Shown piece after piece: positions 34,641 through 47,100 of a DNA stretch of 64,000 nt; position 1 is the stretch's first letter; the number at the start of each line of letters is the position of its first letter. The notes under the pieces are model-generated. The model searched no databases. It was not told the DNA's origin and was given only the letters and a program-made list of their open reading frames with translations. Position numbers and translations under genes: made by a program. Source of the DNA: Carya illinoinensis (Eukaryota > Streptophyta > Magnoliopsida > Fagales > Juglandaceae); contig NC_056752.1 of NCBI RefSeq assembly GCF_018687715.1, forward strand, positions 37,704,001 through 37,768,000, in the 5' to 3' direction.

Positions 34641-37620
34641 TCAAACTATTAGAATCCAATTGAAACCCAAAAATCTATGGAGGAAACAAAAATACTAAAT
34701 GGTTTTCCAAAACCCTAAAATGGTTGGTTTTGTTTAAGTGATTAATTACTTAATTTAATAACTTTCACAAGCTATTAACTACTCAAATAAATGTTATTAC
34801 ATCATCATTCACTTTTTTATATCTTATTAATTTCATTGGGCCCAACTGAAACCCTAAACCAAACCCCAAATATACCTTAAGTTAAGGCCCATTCGGCTAG
34901 GTCCATTTTGACCCATACAAAACCACCACCAATGCAAAGTTTCTTGAGCAAGTTTCCTCCACCACCCAAGGTTGTCCTATGACTAATATGTCAGCCCAAA
35001 TAATGCTTGGACGGGGAGGCCTCAAAGCCACCCAAAACTTCTCCACTCTTCTTGGCAGCTGCAGTCGATATCATGAGTTGAGTAGCCCATGGTTTTGCCC
35101 ATTATTTTGGCTGGTCAAGAGGTCATTCAACCACCTCATGTCAGAACTCTATCCCTATACATCACAACTTATGAATTTTATTCACCCTTTGGTTATTTTT
35201 CATTCGCTTGTTTAGAGAGAACTCAGGTAAGAGCACCAAACATATTTCATGGCAGTTATAACATTACATTTTCCAGCCCTTTATAAGTCGAATCTCATGA
35301 AACTTCCTTAATGTATTTTTTCTCTATTTGAGTCTAGTTTATAATGGCACATTTCGGCAATTTATCATGGATTTTTTATTGTTGAAAATATGTTTAGAGC
35401 ATGCAAAGGTCATTCTAGACGACAATTTGGATGATGATGTGAAATCTTGATGTTTAGATTAAGCTTTTGTTAAAGTTAGGGGTAGATCTTGATGTGATGA
35501 AATGATAACACATATTTATACATGTTATAAGTTGATACAAAGCATGTTAGTAATTTTATTAGAGAGTTATACACATTTACTTTGAAGTTGAAACTAGAAC
35601 ACACAAAACAAACTCTATTTTGATGTTGTGATATTTATTGGTTCTAGAAACCTAGTCCAATGGCTATGAAATTCATATATGTTATTCTTAAGGCTTTCAT
35701 TTATGTGTTAAGAGTTTGTTTTTGAATATATTTAATTTACATCTTTTGTTGGAAGCATGGTTTGCATGCAGAGGTTTGATTATAACTCAAATTTGAAGCT
35801 TTCGATTTTACGGTTATATTTTAAGGAGATTCTTGACATATGATGATAGGTTTGATGCTAGAAATAAGTTAGAACTTGAGTGTGAAGTATATAGTTATAT
35901 TTATTAAAGTTTTATTCCATGAAAACCAAGGATCAAGTGTTTTGTTTCAGGATCAAAACCATGCCATACTCGGTTTTGATGCTTTAGTGCAAATTGATTG
36001 TTCTATGTAATGTTCATGAAAACCAAGGATCAAGTGTTTGATTAGATTGATGTTTGGTTAAGATGCAACAAAAATCTTGTTTTTGACCCATATGTGAATC
36101 GGTCCAAGCATGATTTGTATAGTTGTATTTTGATTTAAATTTTTCTGACTGCATTTTTGGTTTTAGGATAATTTTTATATAAGGAATTCGGAACGTACGG
36201 CTTGATTTGGTTTTACAAACCTTTCAAAATATCTTATTCTATCTTATCTCATCTCATATCATCTCAACATTCAAACATAAACATTTTTTAATTTCAAATT
36301 TTCAAAATTTTCATTTAATCATTATCTAATTATTGCAACTTTTACAAACTTCCAAACAAAACATAAAAATCATTTCAACTTTTTAAAACCCCAAAACAAA
36401 AATAATTTTAAAAATTTGTATTCTAACCATATTTAAACTTTATAGTTTTTTATTCAATTTTTTTCTCTCATTTTCTAAAACTACATAAAATATCTCAACT
36501 CAAACCATTTCACTATTATTCATAAATTATCTCACTACTATTTATATATTTCTCATTTAATCTCATATTATCTGTATAACCAAACAAGGACTAAATCTTG
36601 GTAAGATGTATAGTTAGTCTACAAAATTCTTGTTTTATGGGTAAAATTATAATTTCTCACATGTAGATGGGTAAATTTGTAATTTAGCCCTGAGTTAGTA
36701 AGTCTTTATGTTTGAATGAGCTTTAGTGAGATATTAAACTTTAGAAAACTATCTCAATTCAGTTCACGCCTTTCTACGTATATCATGTTCATATGTATGT
36801 ATGTGTGGTGGTAAGAGAATCCATCATTCACGATTATCATGTTCATTTCAGTTAATATTATGTCATGCTATGCCATTAATTACTCTACATGTTATTTGTT
36901 ACATATCACGAAATGCCATATCATTTTATCACATGTTATTATGCTACATACCATGGCTTGTCACATGCATTGAGTTTTACGAAAGATTTTCAAGCAATTG
37001 AGTCTTTTATTTTTATCATGACTCTAAAATTTAGAACAAGATATTATTCTAGTGCAACTACTTTGTTCATGTTAAAGTGACTAAAATAGTATGTAATTCC
37101 CTCATTGCCAAGGCAAAGTCAAAAGGCTTTGTATGGAACCAAGTAACTGGTTACCAGAGCGACTCGCTGATGACATATTGAATGAGGTCGATTAGGCCCC
37201 AATGCGATGACAATTAGATTATAGTTTCAGTTCTCCATTTCATATATAGGATTTTATCTATCTTAACTGAGATGCAGAAGCGGCTCAATGAGTTAGCACA
37301 ATAGTTATATTACTCATTATTGTACTTATGGAACACCATCTTCAATATTTATATATGTTACAGTCATGATGGACAAGTTTTGTAACATTTTAGTTAGTAG
37401 TCTGTTATGAAATTATGAAGCATGTTATATTTTGAGATACAGTTTTTGGTACAGTGTTATTTATTCAAAGATAAAAATTATTATCTACTGTGTATATTGC
37501 ATACTGTAAGATGCATGTTAAGTGCATTATATTTTTAACTGTCATTAATTGGGGTAGATAATCTTATATTGTATGTCTTTAAGTTCCAGAGTCGGTTCAA
37601 TCCCAAGTAGAATCTGGGGA
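34641..37620. other. LTR-like debris with a nested MITE, no gene
   Basis: No coding domain. The style of the sequence (a block of short exon-like words around 34,920-35,240 ending in AACTCAGGTAAGAGC, then long AT-rich text, then GGTTACCAGAGCGACTCGCTGATGAC near 37,150 and CAATCCCAAGTAGAATCTGG at 37,600) recalls worn gypsy LTRs. No second copy lies in the window to prove it. The phrase GAAAACCAAGGATCAAGTGTTT occurs twice (about 35,920 and 36,015), a local duplication. Short frames here are not credible genes. Confidence 0.35.
36201..36590. mobile_element. AT-rich MITE with terminal inverted repeats
   Basis: The left end CTTGATTTGGTTTTACA and the complement of the right end CCTTGTTTGGTTATACA pair as a 17-base imperfect inverted repeat. 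Inside are CTTATCTCATCTCAT and its near complement toward the right end. It shares its internal order with the copy at 9,732-10,088. Non-coding. Confidence 0.65.
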
Positions 37621-40600
37621 TGTTATACAAAATGGCATCGTTTCATTACAAAGCTTAATTATATAAATATATATTGGGTTGAACAAACGTGTGAAGACTC
37701 GAGTGGGCTGAGGCCTAACTCAACACCCTCCCCCAGCATCTTGTTAAAGCAGGTTGATGGTCGTTATGTGCAGGCAAATGGGTGGGTCAGGCAGGTCGAA
37801 TGTGAGGGCCTACCCAACAAACTTGCTAGAGAGAATGAGAGAGAAGAAACTTTGAGAACTAAATCTTGTTTAAGAAAAGTGATACTGCCATGGGTAGACT
37901 TAGCTATGTTTGGTTGTTTTTTCAAATAGAAAATGAAGAACACGTGAGAGTATCAAAACAGTCCCTTGGCCATTGTTCACGTTCTTCTATGCCCTTTCAA
38001 AACCTCTTTCCCTATTTCTTATAGAATTTTTGCTATTGATCCGACATGTTACCGGTGCCATCACCGAATTAGGCCACCACATTCCATGTCAATGACAAGG
38101 CCAAATCTCCATGGGGCCTCCAAAGCCATTATCAAGGTAGCATTTCAGATATTTCCCAAACTTCTTCAATTTTATTTTCACAATATAGGCAGATTTTTGT
38201 TGAATCTTGTATACTCCTTGACCATCCTCCTATTCTTCTTCTCATTTGTTTTCTTCATCTTCTTCTTCTTTTATGTGAGATTATATATTGATTTATTAGT
38301 GAGTTTTGCTAAACTGAGAGAGAAAGAGAGGAGCATGGGAGGAAGTGAGAGAGAGAGCAGCACGAGAGATAGGGGTACATAGTGGAACGGGAACAAGTGT
38401 AATTTAAGACAAGTGTAAGAATCATGATATGGGGCCTAGATCAAATTTGCCACGTGATGATGTGTGGTGTAAAATTTTTAATCCAGCATCCGTTTAGATT
38501 TTCTCAAACCAAGTACTGTCAAACTGAGGTCGATGACTGCGATGGGCTCAAAAGCCTATAAATATATTTTGCCCAATGGTCCCGGGCAAGATTGATGTTT
38601 GTGCTATCGGTGCACTTAAAAGAAACAAATAAAAATAAAAACAGTAGCCTAGATCGTTTCGTTTGTGGTTAATCAGTAACAAAAACGATATACACATTGA
38701 CTCCATCTCTTTCACATATAAATCATACATAACACCAAGTCACCAACAACGAACAATCCAAAGAGAAGGATTTGAACTTTTCTGCTGCCCACACAAAACA
38801 AGAATAAGGATATCCGTAGCCTAGCCAATTACTCACTTCGATTCCATCGATCTATCAATTTAGTGCACTATCCTGGCAAGTCGCAGTGCAAGTAGCAACA
38901 AAATTCGGAAAGCCGCGTTGTACTCTTCATTATGTTAAAGAAGGTGTATGAAGCGTTTTTGCATTAAAGTAATGACCGAGCCGACTTTCTTCAAAATAAA
39001 TCCAAATCTGTCTTAACATTATTTTAATTTTGTTTTCTTGTTTAGTTTGGCTACTTACGAAGCCGGCGGAAGCCGGTGTTCAAAATACATAACTTAGAGC
39101 ATGGGTGTTTGCTTTAGCCAAAATATATAGCTAGCTAAATTCTTCTTATTTGGGCCCATATTTAATTAGCCATTGAATAGCTAAAATAGACTTGAGTTAC
39201 ACTCCCTTTCCAAATTAAGAGAGGCACTGTAGTAATAGCAAAATTTATTTTATTACCTTTTTTTCTCTCATTTTGAAAGAAAAACTACAAAAGAAACTCT
39301 TTATCTTTTCTCCCCTTTATGTTTCTCTCGGCCTCTCATCATATCATATGAGAATTAGATTTTGGGAATTGTGATTGTTGGAATATATAATTATTAAATG
39401 AAAATACCATTAGATAAAAGAACAAATATGCATGATAAGTAGATTTTGACAAAGTAGTTATAAAAAAATACCATTAATGAAAAAAACAACTACAACTAAA
39501 TAAAATGACTAATATGACCCTAATGTTAAAAAAAAGACAGAATTGTTGGAAAAATAGATTAAAAAATATATATAAGATATTTAATAGCATAGTAAAAATA
39601 ATAGTCAATCCAATGTTTAGAACATTCCAAATGTTTATGTCAAATAAAAAATTATTCTTCTACGGGGATTTATGATGTGCACCGATTATGTTACACACAA
39701 AATGCACAATCGACATACAATGAGACGACATACAATAGGAAAAGGTGGCCACCTTAACTAACATTAAGCTAATTCGACATACAATGAGACCATATAAATT
39801 ATAACAAAAAATGTAAAGCATAAATATTTTTGATGTTGGGTGCAAGTGCAATAAGACATACACACTGTAGCACAGTTTTGGCATATCCAAAACAATCTGA
39901 TGAGTGCAGCCTCGGTCCTGCTTCGCAACTCCTCACTATGAAGTGTAGGAAACTTCCGGGCGATGGACTGCAATTTGGATGGACTTTATCTAGGTTGTGC
40001 TTGTGTGGGACCACACACACCTTCCCTAACAAATCGCTTTGCTTACATATAATAGAATATTTCATTAAACACGTATTAGATTATATGTTATTTTTTGTGC
40101 GTGTTTATCATGTTAGTTGATATATAAATAATTCATAGATGAAAAATGTTATATGTACTTAAAAAATATTTATAAAAAACTTACTTTTTCACCTGTCAAT
40201 AATTGATATGCTGAAAATTATGAAATTTAAAATTTAAATTTTAAAAAAATTACTAAAATGAGTCTTGTAAGTAAAACTGTTAGTAAAATTATAAATACAT
40301 GTAGTACTATTCATTCATAAATATAGAAATAAATTTCTTAGGATCCAATCTAAGGGTTGATGGACGAATTTAAGATGAGCGATAAATTATATATATTATA
40401 TTAATTTTGTGTTAAAATTTATCTCGAATTGATAATACGTTACCATCTTAGATAAGACCATATATTTAAAACTTTTTTTGCTTGGAATAAACGTGAAAAT
40501 ACATTATTTTAGAGAGGTTTCATCTTTATAAAGAATACATAAAGAACATGAAATATTAAATTTGATATTGATTTGTTGAATCCTTAGTTATAAATGTAAC

Positions 40601-41500
40601 CTACTCTAGTTATATTTGTTATTATATTTTCATCAAATGGTGATGTTGATATTAAGGCTGTGTTTTGGTAGTTGAGTGAACACTCCATTACTAATAAGAG
40701 GTGAAAATTTGAATTGCAAATTCAAAAAATCGGCCGGATTGCTTGCTTTTGAACCGATTTGATACAGGACTGGCTTCAACATTTTAAAAACCGGCTAAAT
40801 CCAGTCCGGTTTCAGTTCTTGACTTTCCAGCACCGGACCGGATCGGTTTATAAAATATATATATATAAAATTAATTTGTAATATTATATATAATATATAA
40901 TTATATTGGTACTTGACTAAAACTAAAAAACCAGACCGAATCAGACCGGAACATATAAAATCGAAAGTACTAGTTTAGGAGGGTAATGGGTCTGGGATTG
41001 GATCTTGAAAATGTAAAATCAGTGTATACCGATTTTGTCTTAAAATTTATACAAAATTAGATCGAACTGAACCTGTTATACCCCTAACTACTATTTAATA
41101 TTTTTTTTAGTTTTTATTTACTTTTTACTACTATTTAATATTTTATCATTATTTTTTATTACTTTTTCATTATTATTTATAAATCATTTGAAATTATCTT
41201 ACTTTCCAAATGAGCCCTAAATCTAAATAATTTTTGACACATAGAAAAATATTTTAATCACATGTTGGTTTCTTTTTCGTAACTTGAATAACGCAAAAAC
41301 AAAAGCTTAAAAAAAAAAAAACTATCGAATATCATGTAAATAGATCCCACCAATATTATTTTTTCTTAAATTTTAATAAAAATATCGGTTGATTTTGTAG
41401 CTCAACTAGTACGTCAACCATTTGAAATAACAAAATACTAAAATAGATGATGAGATCATAAAATCTAATAAAAAAAATATCTAATCTCAGTCTAAAACCT
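37621..41500. other. Intergenic region upstream of VPS13, no gene recognised
   Basis: Contains a CT/TTC-rich stretch at 38,220-38,275 followed by a GAGAGA-rich stretch (38,315-38,370), TATAAATATA near 38,560 without a following gene, and worn repeat ends near 39,095-39,200 and 41,065-41,215. That last stretch ends TTTCCAAATGAGCCCTAAAT, like a MITE terminus. Short frames on both strands near 39,660-40,120 overlap each other and show no family signature. Confidence 0.45.
40720..40990. repeat. CCGGACCGG-rich repeat of unknown class
   Basis: AATCGGCCGGATTG, ACCGGCTAAATCCAGTCCGGTTT, CACCGGACCGGATCGG and AACCAGACCGAATCAGACCGGAAC form dense partial palindromes within AT-rich DNA. Similar ACCGGACCGG-rich text occurs in short interspersed repeats of dicot genomes, but I cannot assign a class. 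Confidence 0.35.
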
Positions 41501-41506
41501 ACCGTC

Positions 41507-41514
41507 TATAAATA
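41507..41514 (+). promoter_or_regulatory. Candidate TATA box for VPS13 (distal)
   Basis: TATAAATA, a strong match, 450 bases upstream of the start codon. If used, the 5' UTR would be about 420 bases and would include both upstream ORFs. Confidence 0.3.
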
Positions 41515-41710
41515 CCACTTTTTTGACAAAAAATCCTCTAGATCTGTTTTACGTCAAGAATCAATACGTGGAGTAGTCTAAAATCTTCATCTTTATTTAA
41601 AAATGTTTTCAAGAAAATATGAAATTCAAAAGCCAAAAAGCAAAAACACGTCCACCTCAACCGAGCACCTTAACGTAATTTTGCACCTAAAGAATCTTGA
41701 AATGACCGGG

Positions 41711-41720
41711 TTATATATAT
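41711..41720 (+). promoter_or_regulatory. Candidate TATA box for VPS13 (proximal)
   Basis: TTATATATAT about 250 bases upstream of the start codon. The following 200 bases have the higher GC content typical of a 5' UTR. A start of transcription near 41,745 would still include both upstream ORFs. Confidence 0.35.
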
Positions 41721-41859
41721 GTATACCCCATTCTCGTTCCTCTGTCAAGTTCTTTCAATTCTTCAAGAACTGTTATTCGGCAGGCATCAATCAACGGACA
41801 CGACAGACACGCCGGCCTTAAACCTTGTAGATTTGACTCGAATTCGCCGTGCACATCCT

Positions 41860-41913
41860 ATGGCGATTCCCCGACATCGATCGTTGTCACTTTGCGGGTT
41901 GATCGTACTGTGA
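41860..41913 (+). other. Upstream ORF 1 in the VPS13 leader (17 aa)
   Basis: ATGGCG at 41860 opens a 17-codon frame (MAIPRHRSLSLCGLIVL) closed by TGA at 41911-41913, 47 bases before the main ATG. The start context has G at +4 but C at -3, so it is moderate. It could reduce translation of VPS13. Confidence 0.45.
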
Positions 41914-41938
41914 ACTCCTTTCATTTGTGGTCGGTTGT

Positions 41939-44118
41939 ATGATCGGCTTAATTCCTCACAATGTTCGAGGCTCACGTAAGGGTTTTGATTACGAATTTTC
42001 ATGGCGATGAATTTCTCGATTTGACCTATTGAACAGCTCATGAAATTTGAAGAGCTTGTACTGCTGCATTTTTATGTTATGGTTTTAATTATTTTCCTTG
42101 ACATTGAATTTTCTCTTGATGTGGTTTTCTTTCGGTTACTGCCAAGTGTTATGGAGTTTTATTATCAACGTATGGTTCTAAGAACCTCGGTATAATTGCA
42201 CTCCCTTTTTTCTTTGAAATATTTCTACTAAACTTTCTTTGCTTATAGGCCGATATGATTATGTGTATTATCGGGAACCGACTTACTGTGGATTTAAATG
42301 TCTGACAACTGTTCAGTAGAATAGGAAGCGATATCACCTACCGGGGAGGTTAAAATGAAGAGTTTTGCTATATACAAGTAAAATTGTACACTAATCTCCG
42401 TATTAATATTAATTCTTTCATATTTAAAATTTAAATTAATACAGTTTTTAATAAAATTTACTTTTTGACTAATCACATTAAATTGGTACACATATTAGCA
42501 CACAATTATGCTTGCAACTAGATTTTTTCTAAAATGAATCTAGAAGTCCTGTACTCGGTACTGCTAAATGAAGAATAGCTCAAGCTACATTAGGATTACG
42601 TTGCAAGTTTTGCACTGGCCCCCTTCCGTTTAATGTGAAGTCTTGTGAAGACAATTCGATACATTCCAATCGAAGGGAATAACTTTAAGGGGCGATTGCA
42701 AAATTATAGTGCATCGGAATGTATGGGATGCATGTGGGGATAAACGAGAACAAAATGCATTCAAAATGCATTAGGAATGTATTTGGCAGTTGCAAATTCG
42801 TTAGAATGTAGTGAAACGGAGTTCTCCCAAATGCTCATCCATGTCAGTTTGTTGCAAACTGATATTAAAAAAACTAAGGAAGTAAGTTGTTTAAAAACTT
42901 GATGTAGCTTGGGGTTGTTTGGATGGAGGATTTTCTTGAAATTTTCTGAATTATAAAGATTGATTTTTATTGTTTTTGAGAGAGGAGGGGGGGGGGGGTT
43001 CTGAAAGTGGTGTGACCCATTAAAAATGCGTTTGGACTGAGAAAGTTTTTGAGATATGTTTTTACTGAGTTTGAAAAGTGGTGGGGCCCAAGGAAAATAT
43101 ATTAAGTAAGAAAATTTTTGTGGGTTATTTTGAGTTTTGTGAAAAGTGTTTTGGTTTTTGTTTGTTATTTTTGAGGTTAGATGTTTTGATGATAATTATT
43201 TTCAATGTTACTTATAAGAAAAAAATTATTTTCAACGTTGTATTGGTGTAAAGATGTTTGGATTGAGAACAAGAAAATTTTAAGGAATTTTTAAATGGTA
43301 TATCGTGTTCTCAATCATTGTTAATATGATATTCCAAATTGAGTATAGGAGGGTGATAAACGAGATTACATATTGCTTGAGAGAGAAAAATTATTTCCTT
43401 TTGTAATGATCCCAAAGGGACTCCAATTGTAACCTTGACTAGTGCTTCTGGAGTATAATGAGAATGCAGCTTGATATGTTGCTTGCTTGGATAAAATGAG
43501 GTCAAAAAGTTGTTAAGGGCTTATGATGTACAACAAGGTATGTAATGAGGTTTTTTATATGAAAAAGGTAAAATTTTTAAGTAATTTATTTTATTTAAAA
43601 GCATAAAGGGCACAACCTTGGTATTGTAGGATGCATATGAGATAACCCCTTTAATGTTTAAAAGAGAAAAACCATAAATTTAGAATGTTAGAAAAATGGG
43701 ATATATTGTAGACCCTTGTCCATGTATAAAGTGATTTGACCAAAATATTCTAAAGAAGAAAATTTAAAAACCAGGAATAATTTGAAGAGCTTGGCCCTCT
43801 TATTCTGTCTCAGATGTGCAATAATTGGAATATTGAACCATTTATCTAGAATATGAGCTTGTGCTTTTTCATCTCTTTTTTTTCCCTCTCTTTTATTGTG
43901 TTCATCAGCATCATCGAATCCTTTTAAATTAATGTGCATAAAAATTCTTATTACATTCTTGTTGCAGAGTTTATTTTATATTATTTCTCAGCTTATATAT
44001 GGGATATGCTTTTTTGACTTTTCTGAATTAGTACTTATGTTTGAAATCATGGGGATAAATTAGTTGTTTATGATCTTTGATGGTAGGTTCTGCATTTGCT
44101 GCGAAGATACTTGGGTGA
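41939..44118 (+). other. Upstream ORF 2, out of frame, overlapping the VPS13 start and crossing intron 1
   Basis: ATG at 41939-41941 lies 22 bases before the VPS13 start, in another frame. It runs 37 bases to the end of exon 1 and, after splicing to 44087, ends at TGA 44116-44118, giving 22 codons ([11 protein letters not shown]...). A ribosome starting here would miss the main ATG. The context is weak (T at -3, A at +4), while the main ATG has A at -3, so leaky scanning is likely. Confidence 0.45.
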
Positions 44119-47100
44119 GTATGTCCATGGACTCTCAGTTGAGGCTTTAAGAATCAGTGTCTGGAAAGGTTTGTCCTTTGAACTTTGCTGTGCTTGTGTG
44201 CCATGGTTTTACTTATCCTTTACCTCTTTTGAGCTAGGATCACAACAGTTTAAGTTGTTTCCCATATAAGCACCATGTTTACGGTATAAGTGAAACATGC
44301 TGAAATCTATTGGTTCAAATGTGATTTGACTTTTTGATATGACCTTGACTGTCACAGTCTCATCATCTTAGCCGCTCTTATTTATTTTTGAAGTCAAAGA
44401 TTCTTTTTCTTAGAAAGCGTTTTTTTTTCCACAGGTGATGTTGTTCTCAAAGATTTGAAATTGAAGGCTGAGGCACTAAATTCGCTAAAACTTCCAGTCA
44501 CTGTGAAAGCTGGTTTTGTTGGTACCATAACTTTGAAGGTAACATCTTTGATTATCACTTCCACATTGCCTGAAATTTGGTTCCTGACCCTTGCTTTTAT
44601 TTCTCCCCATTTATTTATTTATTTATTTTTTATCATTCTCTTAAAAGGTAGATAGTTATTTGTTAAGTTTTCCAGATGCATGAAGTTTGGGCCTGTCTTT
44701 GTAATTTGTCTCTAAGCCATTTGTTGATGCTACATCATGTTTGATAAATTTTCAGTTAAATTAATTGTTTCATGTTGCCTATTGTTACATGAGAAAGGAA
44801 TTTTTCTTTTGAAGAAAAGCTTGTCTCACAGTTGCTAGGATACTTCAGGCTCCTCTGCTGGCCTTTTCTGCCGCTATAGCAGGATTCAGTTGAATATTCT
44901 TTAAGGCTATTCATTCTTATTAGTGATGGTACTTCGAGACTAAAATATGTTACTCTTTTCTGTCTGTTGCTATTATATGCGAAATCAGAATTGGAAGTGG
45001 AAAGCTTAATTGAGTTATAAGATTGATAAATTAAGTATTTGGGAAACTTAAAGAGTGTAGAGTCATGAAGGGAAACTATGAAATTCTATTGTGTCTGACT
45101 CAAGAGTGCATGTCTTTAAGGATTGTCCTATGCTTGTGATTCGTTAACTCTATCATTGATTGGATTGGGGTAACACAATGTTCTCCCATCCTTGGTTTCC
45201 AATGCATTTTCCCTTTTTTTTTTTTTGAGTAATGCTAGATACAGTCATAGATTACTCTAGTGTCACACACCCCTTTTGGAAAAAATGAGTTAATATGGAA
45301 TCCACAAGAAAAAATTAATTTATTTAATGGTGGACCCCACTCTTTTTCAAAAGGAGTGCGCAATGCTTGCACAACCCATGACTCAATCTAGCATTATTCT
45401 TTTTTTAATAGGTAATTTCCTATTTCATTTTCTAACAAGGATTGTTGACAGGAAATGGATAAGTTGAACAATATTAAGCATCTTACTTATGCAACTTAAC
45501 AACAATATTAAGTATCTCACTTGCTTTCTTGCTGTAGGTTAGGATTTGCTTGCCATGTATATGGTTTTGCTAGGTGGTCCATTTGTATCTTATAACACAC
45601 CCCATTCCTCCATAATGCTACTAACATTTTTTATTTATTTTTATTTTTATTTTTATCAGCAAACTAGATTTTATTGATCAAAAGCCCAAGTATACGGGAC
45701 TTATACAAGAGCAATGCCTTAGTGTGTTTAGTTTAGAGATTCAAGGAATTCATGTAATGACAAGCCATGCAAATCAATTACAATTCACCAATGGAGTAAA
45801 GTATTGAAAATAGAAGAATGGTACTAACATTTAAATACCTTTATTTGAGCTAGGTATTAAAGATTCCAAAAAACAAAAACAATTCAAACTTTATTAAATA
45901 AATAAAGTTATAGTAGAAATTATTAAAACTTTTCCAAGTCTAGTGGTTATTCACCAAATCTTTCACTAATCATGGGAAATAAACTTATTTTTCTGAAAAG
46001 TCATAAAGTCCTAAGACTTGGTCTCCTCCCCACAAGCTACACGGCCTATGCCTGGTTTTGCAGATTCGTCATCATAATTTTTTTCACTTGGGATCGGTAA
46101 CACATAAAAATAGTCTGATACTCAATAAGTAACCACATTGCACAGTAAACATCATGACAACATAGGATTTTGTCTTTTAAAAGAACATGCTCATACAAAA
46201 CTTTACCATACATATATACTTGCCTGCCTGCATGTGTCCTTAGTTCCACTTGTTGGCCATTACACACTGTTGACCTTTCTGTGCTAGGGTTAACAATCAT
46301 TATGATCTTGATATCATCCACAAGGATGGCATCACTGGGTGTATCGCCAGTGTACCTTTGTAAGTAGGAATCCATACATGAGGATGGCATCATTGGCTGC
46401 ATCGCCATTGTACCTATCCTACCATTGCAACTTGTTATTATCTTGTGGTACCGTCTTGTTATAAATATGCCATCAAGTATCTTACATGTCATGTATTCAA
46501 TCATGAACTTGCTTGTCACATCATATCATTTTCTTGTCATGTCTAAGCCTTAGTGTGTTCTTGCCTTTCATTTGTTCATGACATGGCATAAATAGACATA
46601 ATATCACAAGTTCTGGAAGCCTACTTAAATTCCTTTACATATTTGGCTTTCATACATCATGTAGTCATAGATAAAAAATTGTTTTCTTGATCAGTTCAAA
46701 AAATGTATGTATCATATAGCTTAGTAAAAGGATGATCACTTTGTTTTACAAAAAAGTGCGATTTAGCAAAAAGTGTGTGATCATAATTGCTTAGAAAATG
46801 GTGATCATGGTTACGTACCTTTCAGCCTCAAGCGACAATTAAGTATGTCAAAAATCACTTAATTATACACATATCATCAAGTAGTGTTAAAGCAGGTCAA
46901 TAGTGTTAAAGTAGGTCTCCGCACACATATGGATAGAAAACCAACCAAACTTCTCTCTTCATCTAAGGGATGGACTTTTATCTAATGAGGTATTTGCTGA
47001 AATTCCCAGCAAGTGTAGCAGTGGTTTTAATCTGAAAATCATCCCTTTTTGAAGGTAGTTGTAGTGCTGTCCACTTAGGGGCAGCAGCTAGGCATTTACA

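Noticed and set aside
37966..38382. 138-codon plus frame
   Set aside because: Its hydrophobic middle is a CTT-rich run and its end a GAGAGA run; no homology recognised and no gene structure around it.
39660..40120. Five overlapping frames on both strands
   Set aside because: They shadow each other, none is clearly the real one, and no family motif is visible.
46046..46519. 157-codon minus frame in VPS13 intron 3
   Set aside because: No domain recognised; it contains a 59-bp tandem repeat and lies in LTR-like text, so it is probably a chance frame.
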